From the NCBI RefSeq assembly GCF_000314995.1, contig NZ_BAEO01000044.1, positions 1 through 64,000 of the forward strand: DNA of 64,000 nucleotides, read 5' to 3'. Position numbers and translations under genes: made by a program. This stretch comes from Paraglaciecola arctica BSs20135 (GTDB taxonomy: Bacteria > Pseudomonadota > Gammaproteobacteria > Enterobacterales > Alteromonadaceae). Each line of letters begins with the position of its first letter. The first letter of the stretch is position 1. The notes beneath the pieces are model-generated. The model saw only the letters and a program-made list of their open reading frames with translations. It was not told the DNA's origin and searched no databases. Below are positions 1-9,998 of the stretch, piece after piece.

Positions 1-23
1 TTTTTTATGGGGTGAAATTGCTA

Positions 24-1643
24 TTAAACTTTAAATTGTTTAGTTATGCCTTCTAAGTGTTGGGCTAATTTTGCCAATTCTGAACTGACTGATGCAATAT
101 TTTTGGAACTGGTTGCGGTTTCTTCAGTTCGATGATAGATCTCATCAACATTATTACTGATGGTTTTAGCCACATTTTGCTGTTCGCCAGTAGAATGAGC
201 GATTTGATCGTTCATGCTGGTAATACGATTAATTGTTTCAGTAATAACGGTTAAACTAGCACCGGCTTTATTGGCAGTTTCAACACTAGAGGTTGCTTGC
301 TCAGTACCTTTAGCCATAACACTTACTGCAGAATGGGCTGCGTTTTGTAGTTGTTCAATGGTAGTTTGGATTTGTTCTGTTGATTGTTGTGTTCTTTTTG
401 CTAAGGTACGTACTTCGTCTGCTACCACTGCAAAACCACGACCTTGTTCACCGGCCCTTGCGGCTTCGATTGCGGCGTTAAGCGCCAATAAGTTTGTTTG
501 ATCTGCAATCCCCTTAATTACATCAAGCACTACGGCAACTTGATTGGAATCATCTTCCAGTTGTCCAATTACTTTAGCGGTTTCTTCAACGTTAGTGGCT
601 AATGCTTGGATACTAAGTACTGTGTGGTTAACCACAGACTGACCATCTTCAGCTGCAGTAGAAGCATCACCGGCGGCACTTGCTGCTTCGGCCGCGCTCT
701 CTGCAACTGCTCTTACGCTACTGCTCATCTCATCTACTGCAGTTTTTGCGTGAGTTGCTGAACGTTGTTGTACATCTATCGTTTTATTGGTGTCTTCGGT
801 AAGCTGATTTAGATTTTGGGCTAATTGCGATAAAGGTAATGAGGCATTAACAATGTCCGTAACCACGCCTTGCAATTTTTCCATAAACTGATTAAACCAA
901 TGTACTAAATCACCAATTTCGTCTTGGTTTTTAGATTTAATCCGAACGGTTAAGTCACCGTCTTCTTGTGCAATATCTTTCAGTGAGTTGACCACTTGCA
1001 CAATACTACCTTTGATGCCGCTAACTATTGGGATAGCAGTGGCGAATAATAATATGATAGTTAATAAAGCCATGGCTCCACCAATCACGACAGTCGATTG
1101 TCCACTGTCGCTAGCATCGCGTATATCCGTTTGGAAGGCTTTGGTACGCACATCTTTAAAATTAGTTAAATTTTTAACAGCGTCATCATAATTATTATTC
1201 ATTGTGGACGACAACTCACCTAACTTTGCATAGTCTGCCGTACCGTCTATCATCGATTTAGATACGCTAAACGCTAAGTTATAGTAATCGTTAAAGGAAT
1301 CTAGGATGCCATTTATTTCAGTACTTAAATTTGGATCAATAGACTTAATATTTTGTAGCAACGCTTGTGTTTCTTTAGCGTAATTTTGTGCATTTTCTAG
1401 GGTTTCTTCATCAGCTGTTGTTACTGCGCTAGTCAATGTCTCTTTGACTTTTTCCATTTTGACCAAAGCACTTTTTGTAACGTCTAGTGCTGGGTATTGC
1501 ACTTCTATAACGTTTTCTAACAAATCGACATTTTTAAGAGCTGTGGCAGTAGTAATACCTAAATATATCAAAAAGCCCACTGTGCCAATGATCGGTATCA
1601 TAAATAATTTTTGAGCAATAGACATTTTTGTCAAAAAATTCAT
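24..1643 (-). CDS. Methyl-accepting chemotaxis protein
   Basis: Membrane chemoreceptor that passes ligand signals to CheA/CheW. The 539-residue product has a first membrane segment at about residues 12-31, a periplasmic helical region rich in coiled-coil character (about 32-183), a second membrane segment (about 185-210), a HAMP region, and a C-terminal signalling domain whose hairpin tip carries the hallmark [16 protein letters not shown] near residue 400. No ligand-binding fold is recognisable beyond a four-helix-bundle type sensor, so the ligand is unknown. It ends 23 bases from the window edge. cheX lies 13 kb away and is not linked. Family certain, ligand not. Confidence 0.93.
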   Translation of the reverse strand: MNFLTKMSIAQKLFMIPIIGTVGFLIYLGITTATALKNVDLLENVIEVQYPALDVTKSALVKMEKVKETLTSAVTTADEETLENAQNYAKETQALLQNIKSIDPNLSTEINGILDSFNDYYNLAFSVSKSMIDGTADYAKLGELSSTMNNNYDDAVKNLTNFKDVRTKAFQTDIRDASDSGQSTVVIGGAMALLTIILLFATAIPIVSGIKGSIVQVVNSLKDIAQEDGDLTVRIKSKNQDEIGDLVHWFNQFMEKLQGVVTDIVNASLPLSQLAQNLNQLTEDTNKTIDVQQRSATHAKTAVDEMSSSVRAVAESAAEAASAAGDASTAAEDGQSVVNHTVLSIQALATNVEETAKVIGQLEDDSNQVAVVLDVIKGIADQTNLLALNAAIEAARAGEQGRGFAVVADEVRTLAKRTQQSTEQIQTTIEQLQNAAHSAVSVMAKGTEQATSSVETANKAGASLTVITETINRITSMNDQIAHSTGEQQNVAKTISNNVDEIYHRTEETATSSKNIASVSSELAKLAQHLEGITKQFKV

Positions 1644-1781
1644 TAACTTATCCTCTAAATTATTATGTCGATATCTGTGAGTTTATCAGAAATGTGCTAA
1701 TGCTGATATTAACCGTTAGTATAGACAACGATCGTTCAAGAAAATGGATTCTTATCTCTAAGTTACCAATTACCTTATGTT

Positions 1782-2255
1782 TTATCCATCGTAGGGAGTT
1801 ACGCTCATTCCCACTAAGGAATATCCCACAGTCGCCAAATCACCTTCCCACCCTTTAGTGGTTAAGGTACCGGTTACCCAAACTGCGTCGTATAGATTAT
1901 CTATCGGCACTGCTTCAGAAAACTTCACGTAAACTATTTGATTGGCTGGTGGTGGTGGCACATGAATACAGGCGCCGAAATATGGGACTAACAAAAACTC
2001 AGTGGTTGTTTCATTGTTACCCTCTAAAGGAACAACAAATCCCGGTATTTTTACTAACTTGCCATTTAAACTCTCGACTATAGGTGCGTCTAGTCCCATT
2101 TGCATCATACTGCCATCGTGATCCAGGGGGGTGTCGGGAGTTTCATAATCTGGCGGCACCATGTCTTCCCAAAAAAGTTCTAACGGTTCATTAGCTAATG
2201 TAATCTGGCTGAACAAGATTAAAAATAAGCATGTTGCTTTGATAATTTTTATCAT
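1782..2255 (-). CDS. DUF3299 exported protein
   Basis: 157-residue protein with an N-terminal signal peptide (hydrophobic core ATCLFLILFSQITLA, probable cleavage before NEP). The mature part contains GKLVKIPGFVVPLEG and LVPYFGACIHVPPPPANQ, typical of the DUF3299 family of small exported proteins with no established function. Its start codon overlaps the stop of the upstream MFS gene by four bases, so the two are translationally coupled and probably work on the same process. A single Cys sits before the HVPPPP motif; family members are often annotated as lipoproteins, but no lipobox is visible here. Confidence 0.8.
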   Translation of the reverse strand: MIKIIKATCLFLILFSQITLANEPLELFWEDMVPPDYETPDTPLDHDGSMMQMGLDAPIVESLNGKLVKIPGFVVPLEGNNETTTEFLLVPYFGACIHVPPPPANQIVYVKFSEAVPIDNLYDAVWVTGTLTTKGWEGDLATVGYSLVGMSVTPYDG

Positions 2256-3481
2256 AAGTTTTTATTGACCTGTATTTGATTCGCCCAAAATAAGGGATTT
2301 TTTACAACTTCGTTACCTAAACATGGAGTGTTTGGGATGTTCAGCGCTAAACATAATGAGCAAAACGCAAAACCTGCACCGATATAAAATACCAGACTAG
2401 GTGAACCTAACCACACAATACCGAGTAATGCAGGTATCACAACAGCCGCAATGTGATTGATGGTAAAACTGACACCAGCGGTAGAGGCAAAATCCTTATG
2501 GTCTGCTATTTTTTGAAAATAGGTCTTCACTGCGATAGCCATAGCAAAAAATAGGTGATCCACTATATATAAACCTGCTGCAATACGGCTATCGTCTACT
2601 AGGGCATAACTAATAAATACTATAAGTAATCCGAGATACTCTATAGTTAATGCTCGGCGTTCGCCAATTCGACTGATCCATTTTCCAATTTTGGGTGCAA
2701 AGAGTAAGTTGAATACATAATTGATAATAAATAGCAGGCTAATATCCCCAACAGAATAGCCGAACTTTTCAACCATCATAAAGGAGGCAAACACCATAAA
2801 TATTTGTCTTCTGGCGCCGCTGAAAAATACCAAGGCATAATATAGCCAATAACGTTTACGCAAGAACATATGTTTATGTTGAGTTGTGCCATGGCTAAAG
2901 GTATCGAAACTTGCCCACAACAAACAAACGATTATCAGACCAACCCCACCAGCTAACATATACACAATAGTATATGAGACCTCATACCATTCCATTAAAA
3001 TCCAAATAGAACCGTAGGCCAATAAAGATGCAAAACTCTTAACAGCCAATTGTTTGCCCATAAAGTGCGCAGCTTTGTCTTTGTCTAACCATTGTAGGGT
3101 TAACGATTGATTGATGGTTTCAAAATAATGAAAGCCAATGGACATAAGTACAGTGGTGCAATACAAACCTAACTCAAATGGCAGCCAGCCTGTGGCCGCC
3201 ACACCAATACACATAATCGCCAGAGCGATTAAGGCTAGGGTTTGTTCTTTTAATACCAATAATAAAAACACTGCAGTGAAGGCTAAAAAACCAGGGACTT
3301 CCCGCAAGCTTTGTAACATGCCTATCTCAGCACCGCTAAATTGAGCTTTTTCTACCACAAAATTGTTAAGCAAAGCATTCCACACAGAAAAAACCAGCGG
3401 CATTACGAAAGCCATGGCAAGCAATAGCAGTTGTGGGTTTTGACGTATTTCGGAAAGTTTTGGTAAGTGAAAGAAATGCAA
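2252..3481 (-). CDS. MFS transporter
   Basis: 409-residue integral membrane protein with about twelve hydrophobic helices, consistent with a major facilitator superfamily permease. A cytoplasmic basic loop sits in the middle (around KHMFLRKRYW) and a charged loop GKWISRIGERRAL near the seventh/eighth helices matches the MFS loop pattern. The start is a TTG with an AGGGCA sequence about ten bases upstream; no ATG occurs nearby. It leads a two-gene operon with the DUF3299 protein. Substrate cannot be assigned from sequence. Confidence 0.8.
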   Translation of the reverse strand: MHFFHLPKLSEIRQNPQLLLLAMAFVMPLVFSVWNALLNNFVVEKAQFSGAEIGMLQSLREVPGFLAFTAVFLLLVLKEQTLALIALAIMCIGVAATGWLPFELGLYCTTVLMSIGFHYFETINQSLTLQWLDKDKAAHFMGKQLAVKSFASLLAYGSIWILMEWYEVSYTIVYMLAGGVGLIIVCLLWASFDTFSHGTTQHKHMFLRKRYWLYYALVFFSGARRQIFMVFASFMMVEKFGYSVGDISLLFIINYVFNLLFAPKIGKWISRIGERRALTIEYLGLLIVFISYALVDDSRIAAGLYIVDHLFFAMAIAVKTYFQKIADHKDFASTAGVSFTINHIAAVVIPALLGIVWLGSPSLVFYIGAGFAFCSLCLALNIPNTPCLGNEVVKNPLFWANQIQVNKNL

Positions 3482-3543
3482 AATAAATTGCCCTAGTTAG
3501 TGCTGAATTTTAATTATCCCAGAATATTCTTTATTTATATGAA

Positions 3544-3568
3544 TAAAAAAGCCGGTAAAAAACCGGCT
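3544..3568 (-). terminator. Intrinsic terminator of ppa
   Basis: Perfect 7-bp stem AGCCGGT/ACCGGCT with a 5-base loop. Read on the minus strand it is followed by a T run, so it ends ppa transcription about 30 bases after the stop codon. Confidence 0.85.
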
Positions 3569-3597
3569 CAATATTATGGTTTATTTACCAGATAAAA

Positions 3598-4146
3598 TTA
3601 GAACGCTGGTTTCTCTTCGGTTGCTTCGTACAACTTAACACTGTTGACTAGTTCAGCTTTAGCCGCCGCTGCGTCTTCCCAACCTTCAATTTTAACCCAT
3701 TTGTTTGGCTCTAAATCTTTGTAATGCTCAAAGAAATGCTGAATTTGATGTTTAGTTAACTCAGGAATTTGATCAATATCAGTAATACCACGGTAAATTG
3801 TTGATAACTTGTCAGCAGGTACCGCAAGAATTTTTGCATCTATACCTGACTCATCCGTCATTTTTAATACGCCTACTGGACGACAACGAATAACAGAGCC
3901 TGCTAAAAGTGGAAAAGGTGTCATCACTAATACGTCAGCTGGGTCGCCATCTTCAGACAACGTGTGCGGAACATAACCGTAGTTAGTGGGATAGTGCATA
4001 CAAGTTGCCATAAAGCGGTCAACAAAAATAGCACCTGATTCTTTGTCCACTTCATATTTGACAGGATCAGAGTGGGCGGGAATTTCGATTATTACATTAA
4101 TTTCGTCTGGCAAATTTTTACCAGCGGGTACGGCATTGAGGCTCAT
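3598..4146 (-). CDS. ppa: Inorganic pyrophosphatase (family I)
   Basis: Soluble cytoplasmic enzyme hydrolysing pyrophosphate to two phosphates, Mg-dependent. The 182-residue product is close to the 176 residues of the E. coli enzyme and carries the family signature DGDPADVLV with the metal-binding Asp residues, plus [12 protein letters not shown] upstream. It is transcribed away from the membrane pyrophosphatase gene hppA across a 316-bp gap, so two enzymes for the same substrate lie back to back, one wasting the bond energy and the other conserving it as an ion gradient. Confidence 0.97.
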   Translation of the reverse strand: MSLNAVPAGKNLPDEINVIIEIPAHSDPVKYEVDKESGAIFVDRFMATCMHYPTNYGYVPHTLSEDGDPADVLVMTPFPLLAGSVIRCRPVGVLKMTDESGIDAKILAVPADKLSTIYRGITDIDQIPELTKHQIQHFFEHYKDLEPNKWVKIEGWEDAAAAKAELVNSVKLYEATEEKPAF

Positions 4147-4462
4147 AGTATTACCTAAAATTGTTGAATATTAATGTGCCAGATTATAAAGCTTAGAGAC
4201 ACAAGATGAAACTCACCAAAGTGATTAAAACGCAGACTAAGCACAATTATTGATTAAAACTTGAACTAAAGACAATTATCTCGTTATAGTTGTAATGAAG
4301 TTGTAAATAAATTGTAAATAAAACAATAAAATAGCCATGTACTCATGAATGATGTAAGCAATGAGAGATTGGCGTAAATGTATTGCAAAGTAGAATCATT
4401 TTTGCTGTTTGCTAAGAGTGATTTTGCTTTGCATCAAAGTTACATTAACTCTGGGAACCTTT
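4147..4462. promoter_or_regulatory. Divergent ppa/hppA control region
   Basis: 316-bp non-coding gap between two divergent pyrophosphatase genes, so it must hold both promoters. An open frame extends upstream from hppA to a TTG at 4409, but it has no ribosome binding site and the family start is at 4463. The most visible element is the three-copy 11-bp repeat listed separately. I could not assign the individual -35/-10 boxes with confidence. Confidence 0.6.
4288..4320. repeat. Three tandem 11-bp repeats
   Basis: Three head-to-tail units of consensus A(G/A)TTGTAA(A/T)(T/G)A: agttgtaatga, agttgtaaata, aattgtaaata. The 11-bp period is about one helical turn, so all units face the same side of the DNA. 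They lie in the ppa/hppA divergent region. They could be an A/T-rich regulator array or an UP-like element; no known binding consensus is matched. Confidence 0.6.
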
Positions 4463-6457
4463 ATGACTGAACTATTCTACCTGCCACCGATCTTGGGATT
4501 TGCTGGCTTAATCTGTGCTTTTGTTATCTATCTTATTATCAAGAAATCACCTGTCTCCAACCCCGCCATTGCTAAAATAGGAGATGCCATACATTCCGGT
4601 GCCATGGTGTTTATGCACCGTGAGTATAAAATGTTATTCCTCTTTGCTTTAGTGGTGGGTATTGCCTTGTATTTTTCTTTAGGCCAAAACACCACTATCG
4701 CTTTTGTCGCAGGTGCGTTGTGTTCTGCCTTTGCTGGTTATATGGGCATGTTTACCGCTACTAAGGCAAATGTGCGCACCACTCAAGCCGCTCATGACGA
4801 AGGTCCAGCTGCAGCTCTGACTATTGCCTTTATGGGTGGATCAGTCATGGGGCTATGTGTCGCATCCATGGGGCTTTTAGGATTAGGCTCACTGTATTGG
4901 TTTTTCGGTGGTGATCCAAGTACAGCCCATGTAATCCATGGGTTTGGTATGGGCGCTTCAATAGTTGCTTTATTCTCACGTGTGGGAGGCGGTATCTTCA
5001 CTAAGAGTGCCGATGTAGGTGCAGACTTAGTGGGTAAAATTGAAGCAGGTATTCCTGAGGATGACCCACGTAACCCCGGTGTTATTGCTGATAACGTAGG
5101 CGACAATGTGGGTGATGTCGCAGGAATGGGGTCAGATATTTTTGAATCTTATTGCGGCTCAATGATTGCCACGATCGCAATTGCCTCCACTATGGCATTG
5201 GGGGTTTTAGGCAGTCGAGAATCGTTAATGTTCTTGCCTTTGGCATTGGCATCTACCGGCTTGTTATGTTCGGTTGCAGGCATAGTGATAGTTAAATTGT
5301 TGTCAGCCAGTAAACCAGAAGTGGCATTGCGTGCTGGTACTATGTCAGCTGCAGTCATTTTTATTGCAGCGGCTTATTTTGTGGTTGCCAAACTGGGTGT
5401 CAATGACCATGTGTGGTGGGCAGTGGTTGCCGGTGCTGTGGGCGGTATTATTATTGGGCTAGTGACTGAATATTACACCGCATCTACTCCTGTACGTAAA
5501 ATAGCTGAAGCAGGTGAAACTGGCCCTGCTACTGTAATGATTACAGGTCTAGCGGTAGGGATGCAATCAGTTGTAATTCCGGTTCTAACCATTTGTGCGA
5601 TTATTTTTGCTTCTACGCAATTATCCGGTTTATACGGCGTCGGCATTGCCGCTGTTGGCATGTTGGCAACTGTCGGCATTACCATGGCAATTGATGCTTA
5701 TGGTCCAGTGGCTGACAATGCTGGTGGTATAGCCGAAATGGCCGGTTTAGGAAAAGAAACTCGAGACATTACTGATTCCTTAGATGAGCTAGGTAATACC
5801 ACTGCAGCTATTGGTAAAGGTTTTGCCATAGGAGCAGCAGCTTTAGCTGCTTTAGCTATTATCGCAGCATTTATTGAAACCCTTACGACTAAATACCCAG
5901 GTTTCACCTTGAACCTAGGTGATCCTATGGTCTTGATTGGTTTGTTTATTGGTGGATTACTGCCATTTTTAATCGCATCTATCACCATGACAGCTGTGGG
6001 AGATGCTGCATTTGAAATGATCCATGAAATTCGCCGTCAGTTCAGAGAAATTGAAGGTCTAATGGAAGGCACTGCGGAACCTGATCATGAGCGTTGTATA
6101 GATATAGCTACTAAAGCTGCACTGAAAAAAATGATTTTACCCGGTGTTATTGCAGTAGGCGTGCCGCCTTTAATAGGTTTTGGTCTAGGTGCTTATGCTT
6201 TAGGTGGCATGTTGGGTGGTGCCCTTCTGGGTTGTGTGTTGCTTGCGCTGATGATGGCAAACGCTGGTGGTGCTTGGGACAATGCTAAAAAATATGTTGA
6301 AAAAGGTAACTTAGGCGGTAAAGGTTCTGATACACATGCGGCAGTCGTAGTAGGAGATACTGTTGGTGACCCGTTCAAAGATACATCGGGCCCATCTATG
6401 AATATCTTGATCAATGTGATGGCTATAGTGAGTTTGGTTATAGCGCCCTTATTGTAA
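4463..6457 (+). CDS. hppA: Membrane ion-pumping pyrophosphatase (K+-dependent type)
   Basis: Integral membrane pump coupling pyrophosphate hydrolysis to H+ (or Na+) export. The start is set at the ATG at 4463, giving 664 residues beginning MTELFYLPP; the extra 18 codons upstream from a TTG lack a ribosome site. About 16 hydrophobic helices are visible. Catalytic signatures are [24 protein letters not shown] and the C-terminal [17 protein letters not shown]. The motif [10 protein letters not shown] has Ala where K+-independent enzymes carry Lys, so this is the K+-dependent subclass, which includes both H+ and Na+ pumps. The ion pumped cannot be settled here. Confidence 0.95.
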   Translation: MTELFYLPPILGFAGLICAFVIYLIIKKSPVSNPAIAKIGDAIHSGAMVFMHREYKMLFLFALVVGIALYFSLGQNTTIAFVAGALCSAFAGYMGMFTATKANVRTTQAAHDEGPAAALTIAFMGGSVMGLCVASMGLLGLGSLYWFFGGDPSTAHVIHGFGMGASIVALFSRVGGGIFTKSADVGADLVGKIEAGIPEDDPRNPGVIADNVGDNVGDVAGMGSDIFESYCGSMIATIAIASTMALGVLGSRESLMFLPLALASTGLLCSVAGIVIVKLLSASKPEVALRAGTMSAAVIFIAAAYFVVAKLGVNDHVWWAVVAGAVGGIIIGLVTEYYTASTPVRKIAEAGETGPATVMITGLAVGMQSVVIPVLTICAIIFASTQLSGLYGVGIAAVGMLATVGITMAIDAYGPVADNAGGIAEMAGLGKETRDITDSLDELGNTTAAIGKGFAIGAAALAALAIIAAFIETLTTKYPGFTLNLGDPMVLIGLFIGGLLPFLIASITMTAVGDAAFEMIHEIRRQFREIEGLMEGTAEPDHERCIDIATKAALKKMILPGVIAVGVPPLIGFGLGAYALGGMLGGALLGCVLLALMMANAGGAWDNAKKYVEKGNLGGKGSDTHAAVVVGDTVGDPFKDTSGPSMNILINVMAIVSLVIAPLL

Positions 6458-6468
6458 GGTCATAATAC

Positions 6469-6494
6469 AAAAAAGCCTCAAGTGAGGCTTTTTT
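6469..6494. terminator. Bidirectional terminator hppA/fbp
   Basis: A-run, stem GCCTCA/TGAGGC with a 2-base loop, T-run: 12-bp near-perfect palindrome usable in both directions. It lies 12 bases after the hppA stop and 40 bases after the fbp stop. Confidence 0.9.
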
Positions 6495-6533
6495 GTGCAT
6501 TATTTACAACTAAATTTACAACTAAGCACTAAC

Positions 6534-7502
6534 TTAAATGTTGTAGCTTAAACATGCTTCTACTTCTTCTTTTGAGCCAATTATCACAGGTACACGTTGA
6601 TGAATTTCGGAAGGCATAACTTCCATAATCCGTCCTGTACCTGTTTCAGCTAAACCACCAGCCTGCTCAACTAGGAAAGCCATAGGGTTAGCTTCATATA
6701 ATAAGCGTAATTTACCCGCTTTGCTTGGGTCGCGTTTATCGTATGGGTACATAAAAATACCGCCTCGGCATAATACTCTGTGGATATCTCCTACCATAGC
6801 CGCTACCCAACGCATGTTGTAATCTTTTTCTCTTGGTCCTTCTGTACCCGCTAATAAGTCACTAACATAAGTTTGAATAGGCGCTTCCCAATGGCGTTGA
6901 TTTGAAGTATTGATTGAGAACTCAGAAGTTTGCTCTGGCACTTTGACATTGGGCGTAGTTAATAGAAAACCGCCATGGGTTTTATCTAAGGTATAAAGAT
7001 GTGTTCCACGACCAGTTGTTAGGGCTAGCATAGCTGATGGGCCATACAACACATAACCTGCAGCAACACTTTGTGTGCCGGGCTGCAAGAATGCTGAAGG
7101 GTCATCTGCATCCATCCATTGCGGGGCGTGAGTAATTGAAAATATTGTGCCAATTAAGCTATTGATATCTGTGTTAGATGAACCGTCTAGTGGATCAAAA
7201 CTGACTAAATACTTTCCTTCTGGATTACAAGGCACAACGTGGTCTTCTTCCTCAGAAGAAATCGCCTTTACATAACCTGATTCACTCAGAATGTCTTTTA
7301 GGATTTGGTTAGAAATTACGTCTAACTTCTTCTGTCTTTCGCCTTGAACATTGTCACTTAATGTTGAACCTAAAACACCGGCTAGCGATCCTTGACTGAC
7401 CCTAAATGCGATTTCCTTACAGCCTGCTAATAATGTTCTCAATAGCAGGATTAGCTCCATAGGTGCGCCATCTTCTTGAAGTTGCGAGTTAAGTCTTTTC
7501 AT
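6534..7502 (-). CDS. fbp: Fructose-1,6-bisphosphatase class I
   Basis: Cytoplasmic gluconeogenic enzyme converting fructose-1,6-bisphosphate to fructose-6-phosphate. 322 residues, slightly shorter than the E. coli enzyme (332). The active-site signature [13 protein letters not shown] is intact, EEED (acidic metal-binding stretch) precedes it, and [20 protein letters not shown] matches the C-terminal substrate-binding block. It is convergent with hppA and shares a bidirectional terminator, and is divergent from mpl across 273 bp. Confidence 0.96.
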   Translation of the reverse strand: MKRLNSQLQEDGAPMELILLLRTLLAGCKEIAFRVSQGSLAGVLGSTLSDNVQGERQKKLDVISNQILKDILSESGYVKAISSEEEDHVVPCNPEGKYLVSFDPLDGSSNTDINSLIGTIFSITHAPQWMDADDPSAFLQPGTQSVAAGYVLYGPSAMLALTTGRGTHLYTLDKTHGGFLLTTPNVKVPEQTSEFSINTSNQRHWEAPIQTYVSDLLAGTEGPREKDYNMRWVAAMVGDIHRVLCRGGIFMYPYDKRDPSKAGKLRLLYEANPMAFLVEQAGGLAETGTGRIMEVMPSEIHQRVPVIIGSKEEVEACLSYNI

Positions 7503-7775
7503 TATGCTTAAATACCTTGTAGTTGTAGTGCCTTGAGTTTGTAGGAGTGTGCAGCACGATTTTTATTATAGTTTTGATTAATAGATAAGTGCGGTTCAGA
7601 TAATTATACCTTCAAAGAACAAGAAACTCAGTAACCGAAACGTATTCTTTATAACCAATTCTCACTGATGCCTGTGCCATAGTCATCACCACGACGTATT
7701 TTTTTACATTGTTGATTGGGTTAGCGATCTTTGTTCTGGTAATCTATGGGTCTTAGACATTTTTAACGGCATTTT

Positions 7776-9140
7776 ATGCATTTACATATTTTAGGTATCT
7801 GTGGCACTTTTATGGGGGGCATTGCCGCTATTGCAAAAGAGCTGGGGCACAAAGTCACTGGTTCTGATAGTAATGTATATCCACCTATGAGCACGCAATT
7901 AGAGTCTTTAGGTATTGAGTTATTTGAAGGTTACGATACTAAGCAATTTGAAAATGAGCCAGATATAGTGGTCATAGGCAATGCATTGTCCCGAGGTAAT
8001 GAGGCGGTGGAATATGTCTTGGACAGAAACCTGCCTTACACCAGTGGTCCACAATGGCTATTAGAAAACGTACTTAAAGATCGTTGGGTATTAGCCGTAT
8101 CTGGTACTCACGGTAAAACAAGTACCTCTAGTATGTTGGCGTGGATATTGGAGTATGCGGGTTTAAAGCCTGGATTTTTGATTGGTGGTATTCCGCAAAA
8201 CTTTGCAGTATCTGCTCGTTTAGGTGAAAGCCCATTTTTTGTGATTGAGGCAGATGAATACGACAGCGCCTTTTTTGATAAACGTTCTAAATTTGTGCAC
8301 TACCGACCTCGGACTTTGGTGATAAACAACCTTGAATTTGACCATGCAGATATATTTTCTGACATAAGCGATATCCAAAAACAGTTCAATCATTTATTAC
8401 GTATGGTACCGAATAACGGTTTAGTACTCTTACCCAAGTCAGACAACAATCTGCGCAAAGTGTTAGACATGGGTTGTTGGACCCCGGTGCAGTTTACTGG
8501 AGGCGATTGGCAGGTACAAAATAGTAATCCCGAGTGCAGTGAGTTTGAAGTTTTGTTTAAAGGGCAAGTTCAGGGCAAAGTGCATTGGGACTTAATGGGT
8601 GAACATAACGTTAATAATGCCTTGATGGCGATAGCAGCGGCAAAACATAGCGGTGTTAAAAGTGACTTGGCGGTTGAGGCGCTAGGGCAGTTTGTAAATG
8701 TAAAACGCCGTATGGAAGTGAAAGCTATAGTTAATGGCATTACTTTATATGATGATTTTGCTCATCATCCTACCGCTATTGCCTTCACTATAAATGGACT
8801 CAGAGCCAAAGTTGGCGCTGGGCGTATTTTGGCTGTATTAGAGCCTCGTTCCAACACCATGAAAATGGGGGTGCACAAAGATACGCTAGCCGCTTCTTGG
8901 TCTAGCGCCGATCAGGTATTTATTTTTGAACCGTCAAATTTAGCTTGGTCGATGGATGATTTACTGGAGCAGAGTGACGTAACAGCCATGTTATATAAAG
9001 ATTTGAATATACTGGTGAAATCCATTATTTCCTATGTGCAACCTGGAGACCACATTTTGGTCATGAGTAATGGCAGTTTTGGTGGCATCCATGAATTGCT
9101 GATAGAGCAATTAACAAAAATAGAATTATCTAAAAATTAA
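7776..9140 (+). CDS. mpl: UDP-MurNAc:L-Ala-gamma-D-Glu-meso-DAP ligase
   Basis: Peptidoglycan recycling ligase that joins the recovered tripeptide L-Ala-D-Glu-mDAP to UDP-MurNAc. The N-terminal MHLHILGICGTFMGGIAAI is diagnostic of Mpl as opposed to MurC. ATP-binding loop GTHGKTSTSSM lies near residue 110, followed by VIEADEYDSAFFDKRSKF and the C-terminal DDFAHHPTAI. Length 454 matches the family (E. coli 457). A pentanucleotide repeat begins inside its stop codon. Confidence 0.96.
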   Translation: MHLHILGICGTFMGGIAAIAKELGHKVTGSDSNVYPPMSTQLESLGIELFEGYDTKQFENEPDIVVIGNALSRGNEAVEYVLDRNLPYTSGPQWLLENVLKDRWVLAVSGTHGKTSTSSMLAWILEYAGLKPGFLIGGIPQNFAVSARLGESPFFVIEADEYDSAFFDKRSKFVHYRPRTLVINNLEFDHADIFSDISDIQKQFNHLLRMVPNNGLVLLPKSDNNLRKVLDMGCWTPVQFTGGDWQVQNSNPECSEFEVLFKGQVQGKVHWDLMGEHNVNNALMAIAAAKHSGVKSDLAVEALGQFVNVKRRMEVKAIVNGITLYDDFAHHPTAIAFTINGLRAKVGAGRILAVLEPRSNTMKMGVHKDTLAASWSSADQVFIFEPSNLAWSMDDLLEQSDVTAMLYKDLNILVKSIISYVQPGDHILVMSNGSFGGIHELLIEQLTKIELSKN

Positions 9141-9165
9141 ATTAAATTAAATTAAATTAAATTAA
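9136..9165. repeat. Pentanucleotide microsatellite ATTAA x6
   Basis: Six perfect tandem copies of ATTAA. The first copy contains the mpl stop codon and the array continues into the gap before the nuclease gene (43 bases from its start). Slippage here would change mpl-nuclease spacing without altering either protein. Confidence 0.9.
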
Positions 9166-9207
9166 GAGTTAGATATTAGATAAGAGCTAAATAAAGAGTT
9201 ATTCATA

Positions 9208-9984
9208 ATGAAATTAAATAAACTGATTATTGGTGTGGCGGCGGCTGCAATGAGCTTTCAAGCGTTAAGTTGGGGGCAAACGGGTCATCGCGTGACTGGG
9301 GCCATTGCAGAGCAATATCTAACCCATGAAGCACAACTCGCCATTAGTCCATTATTGCTCAATCAAGATTTAGCAGAAGCATCAACTTATGCTGATGAGA
9401 TGAAATCACATCCCAGTGAGTTTTGGAAAAAAACGGCCAACCCTTGGCATTATGTGAATGTGTTTGACGGAAAAACCTATACAGACGTAGCGCCACCACC
9501 TGAAGGCAATGCGGTGACTGCTTTGGAAATGTTCACCAAACAACTAAAAAGCAAACAATCAAGCCTTGCTGAGAAACAGCTCGCCCTTAGGTTTATCGTG
9601 CATATTATTGGTGATTTACACCAACCCTTTCACGCTGGAAATGGCACTGATAGAGGTGGTAACGATGTAAAACTTAAGTTTTTTTGGGAAGATTCTAATT
9701 TACACCGAGTTTGGGATTCAGGTTTGATTGATAGGCAACAATTGTCTTATACAGAATGGACTCAAATCTTAAGTCGCAAAATTTCCAGCCAACAAGCCAC
9801 CCAATGGATGCAGACAGATCCTAAAATATGGATTGCTGAGAGTGCAAAATTACGGGCCAATTTATATCCTGAAGGTGATAATTTATCTTGGGATTACCAA
9901 TATCAAAGTCTGCCTGTAGTGAAACAGCGATTGCAAATGGGCGGTGTAAGAATTGCTGCTTATCTAAATAGCTTATTTAAATAG
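9208..9984 (+). CDS. Secreted S1/P1-type nuclease
   Basis: Zinc-dependent single-strand nuclease/3'-nucleotidase of the S1/P1 (phospholipase C-like) fold. 258 residues with a signal peptide whose cleavage after residue 21 would expose Trp22 of WGQTGHR, the N-terminal Trp being itself a zinc ligand in this family. The other expected ligands are visible: His27, an Asp in STYADEMK, His in NPWHYVN, the HIIGDLHQPFH cluster, and NLHRVWDS. It is 14 bases upstream of a PhoD-like phosphatase gene on the same strand, suggesting shared use of nucleic-acid phosphorus. Confidence 0.93.
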   Translation: MKLNKLIIGVAAAAMSFQALSWGQTGHRVTGAIAEQYLTHEAQLAISPLLLNQDLAEASTYADEMKSHPSEFWKKTANPWHYVNVFDGKTYTDVAPPPEGNAVTALEMFTKQLKSKQSSLAEKQLALRFIVHIIGDLHQPFHAGNGTDRGGNDVKLKFFWEDSNLHRVWDSGLIDRQQLSYTEWTQILSRKISSQQATQWMQTDPKIWIAESAKLRANLYPEGDNLSWDYQYQSLPVVKQRLQMGGVRIAAYLNSLFK

Positions 9985-9998
9985 CTTAGTGCCATCAG

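Noticed and set aside
4792..6414. Several minus-strand open frames of 60-105 codons opposite hppA
   Set aside because: They are antisense shadows of a highly biased membrane-protein gene, rich in Pro, Ala and Ser with no ribosome sites.
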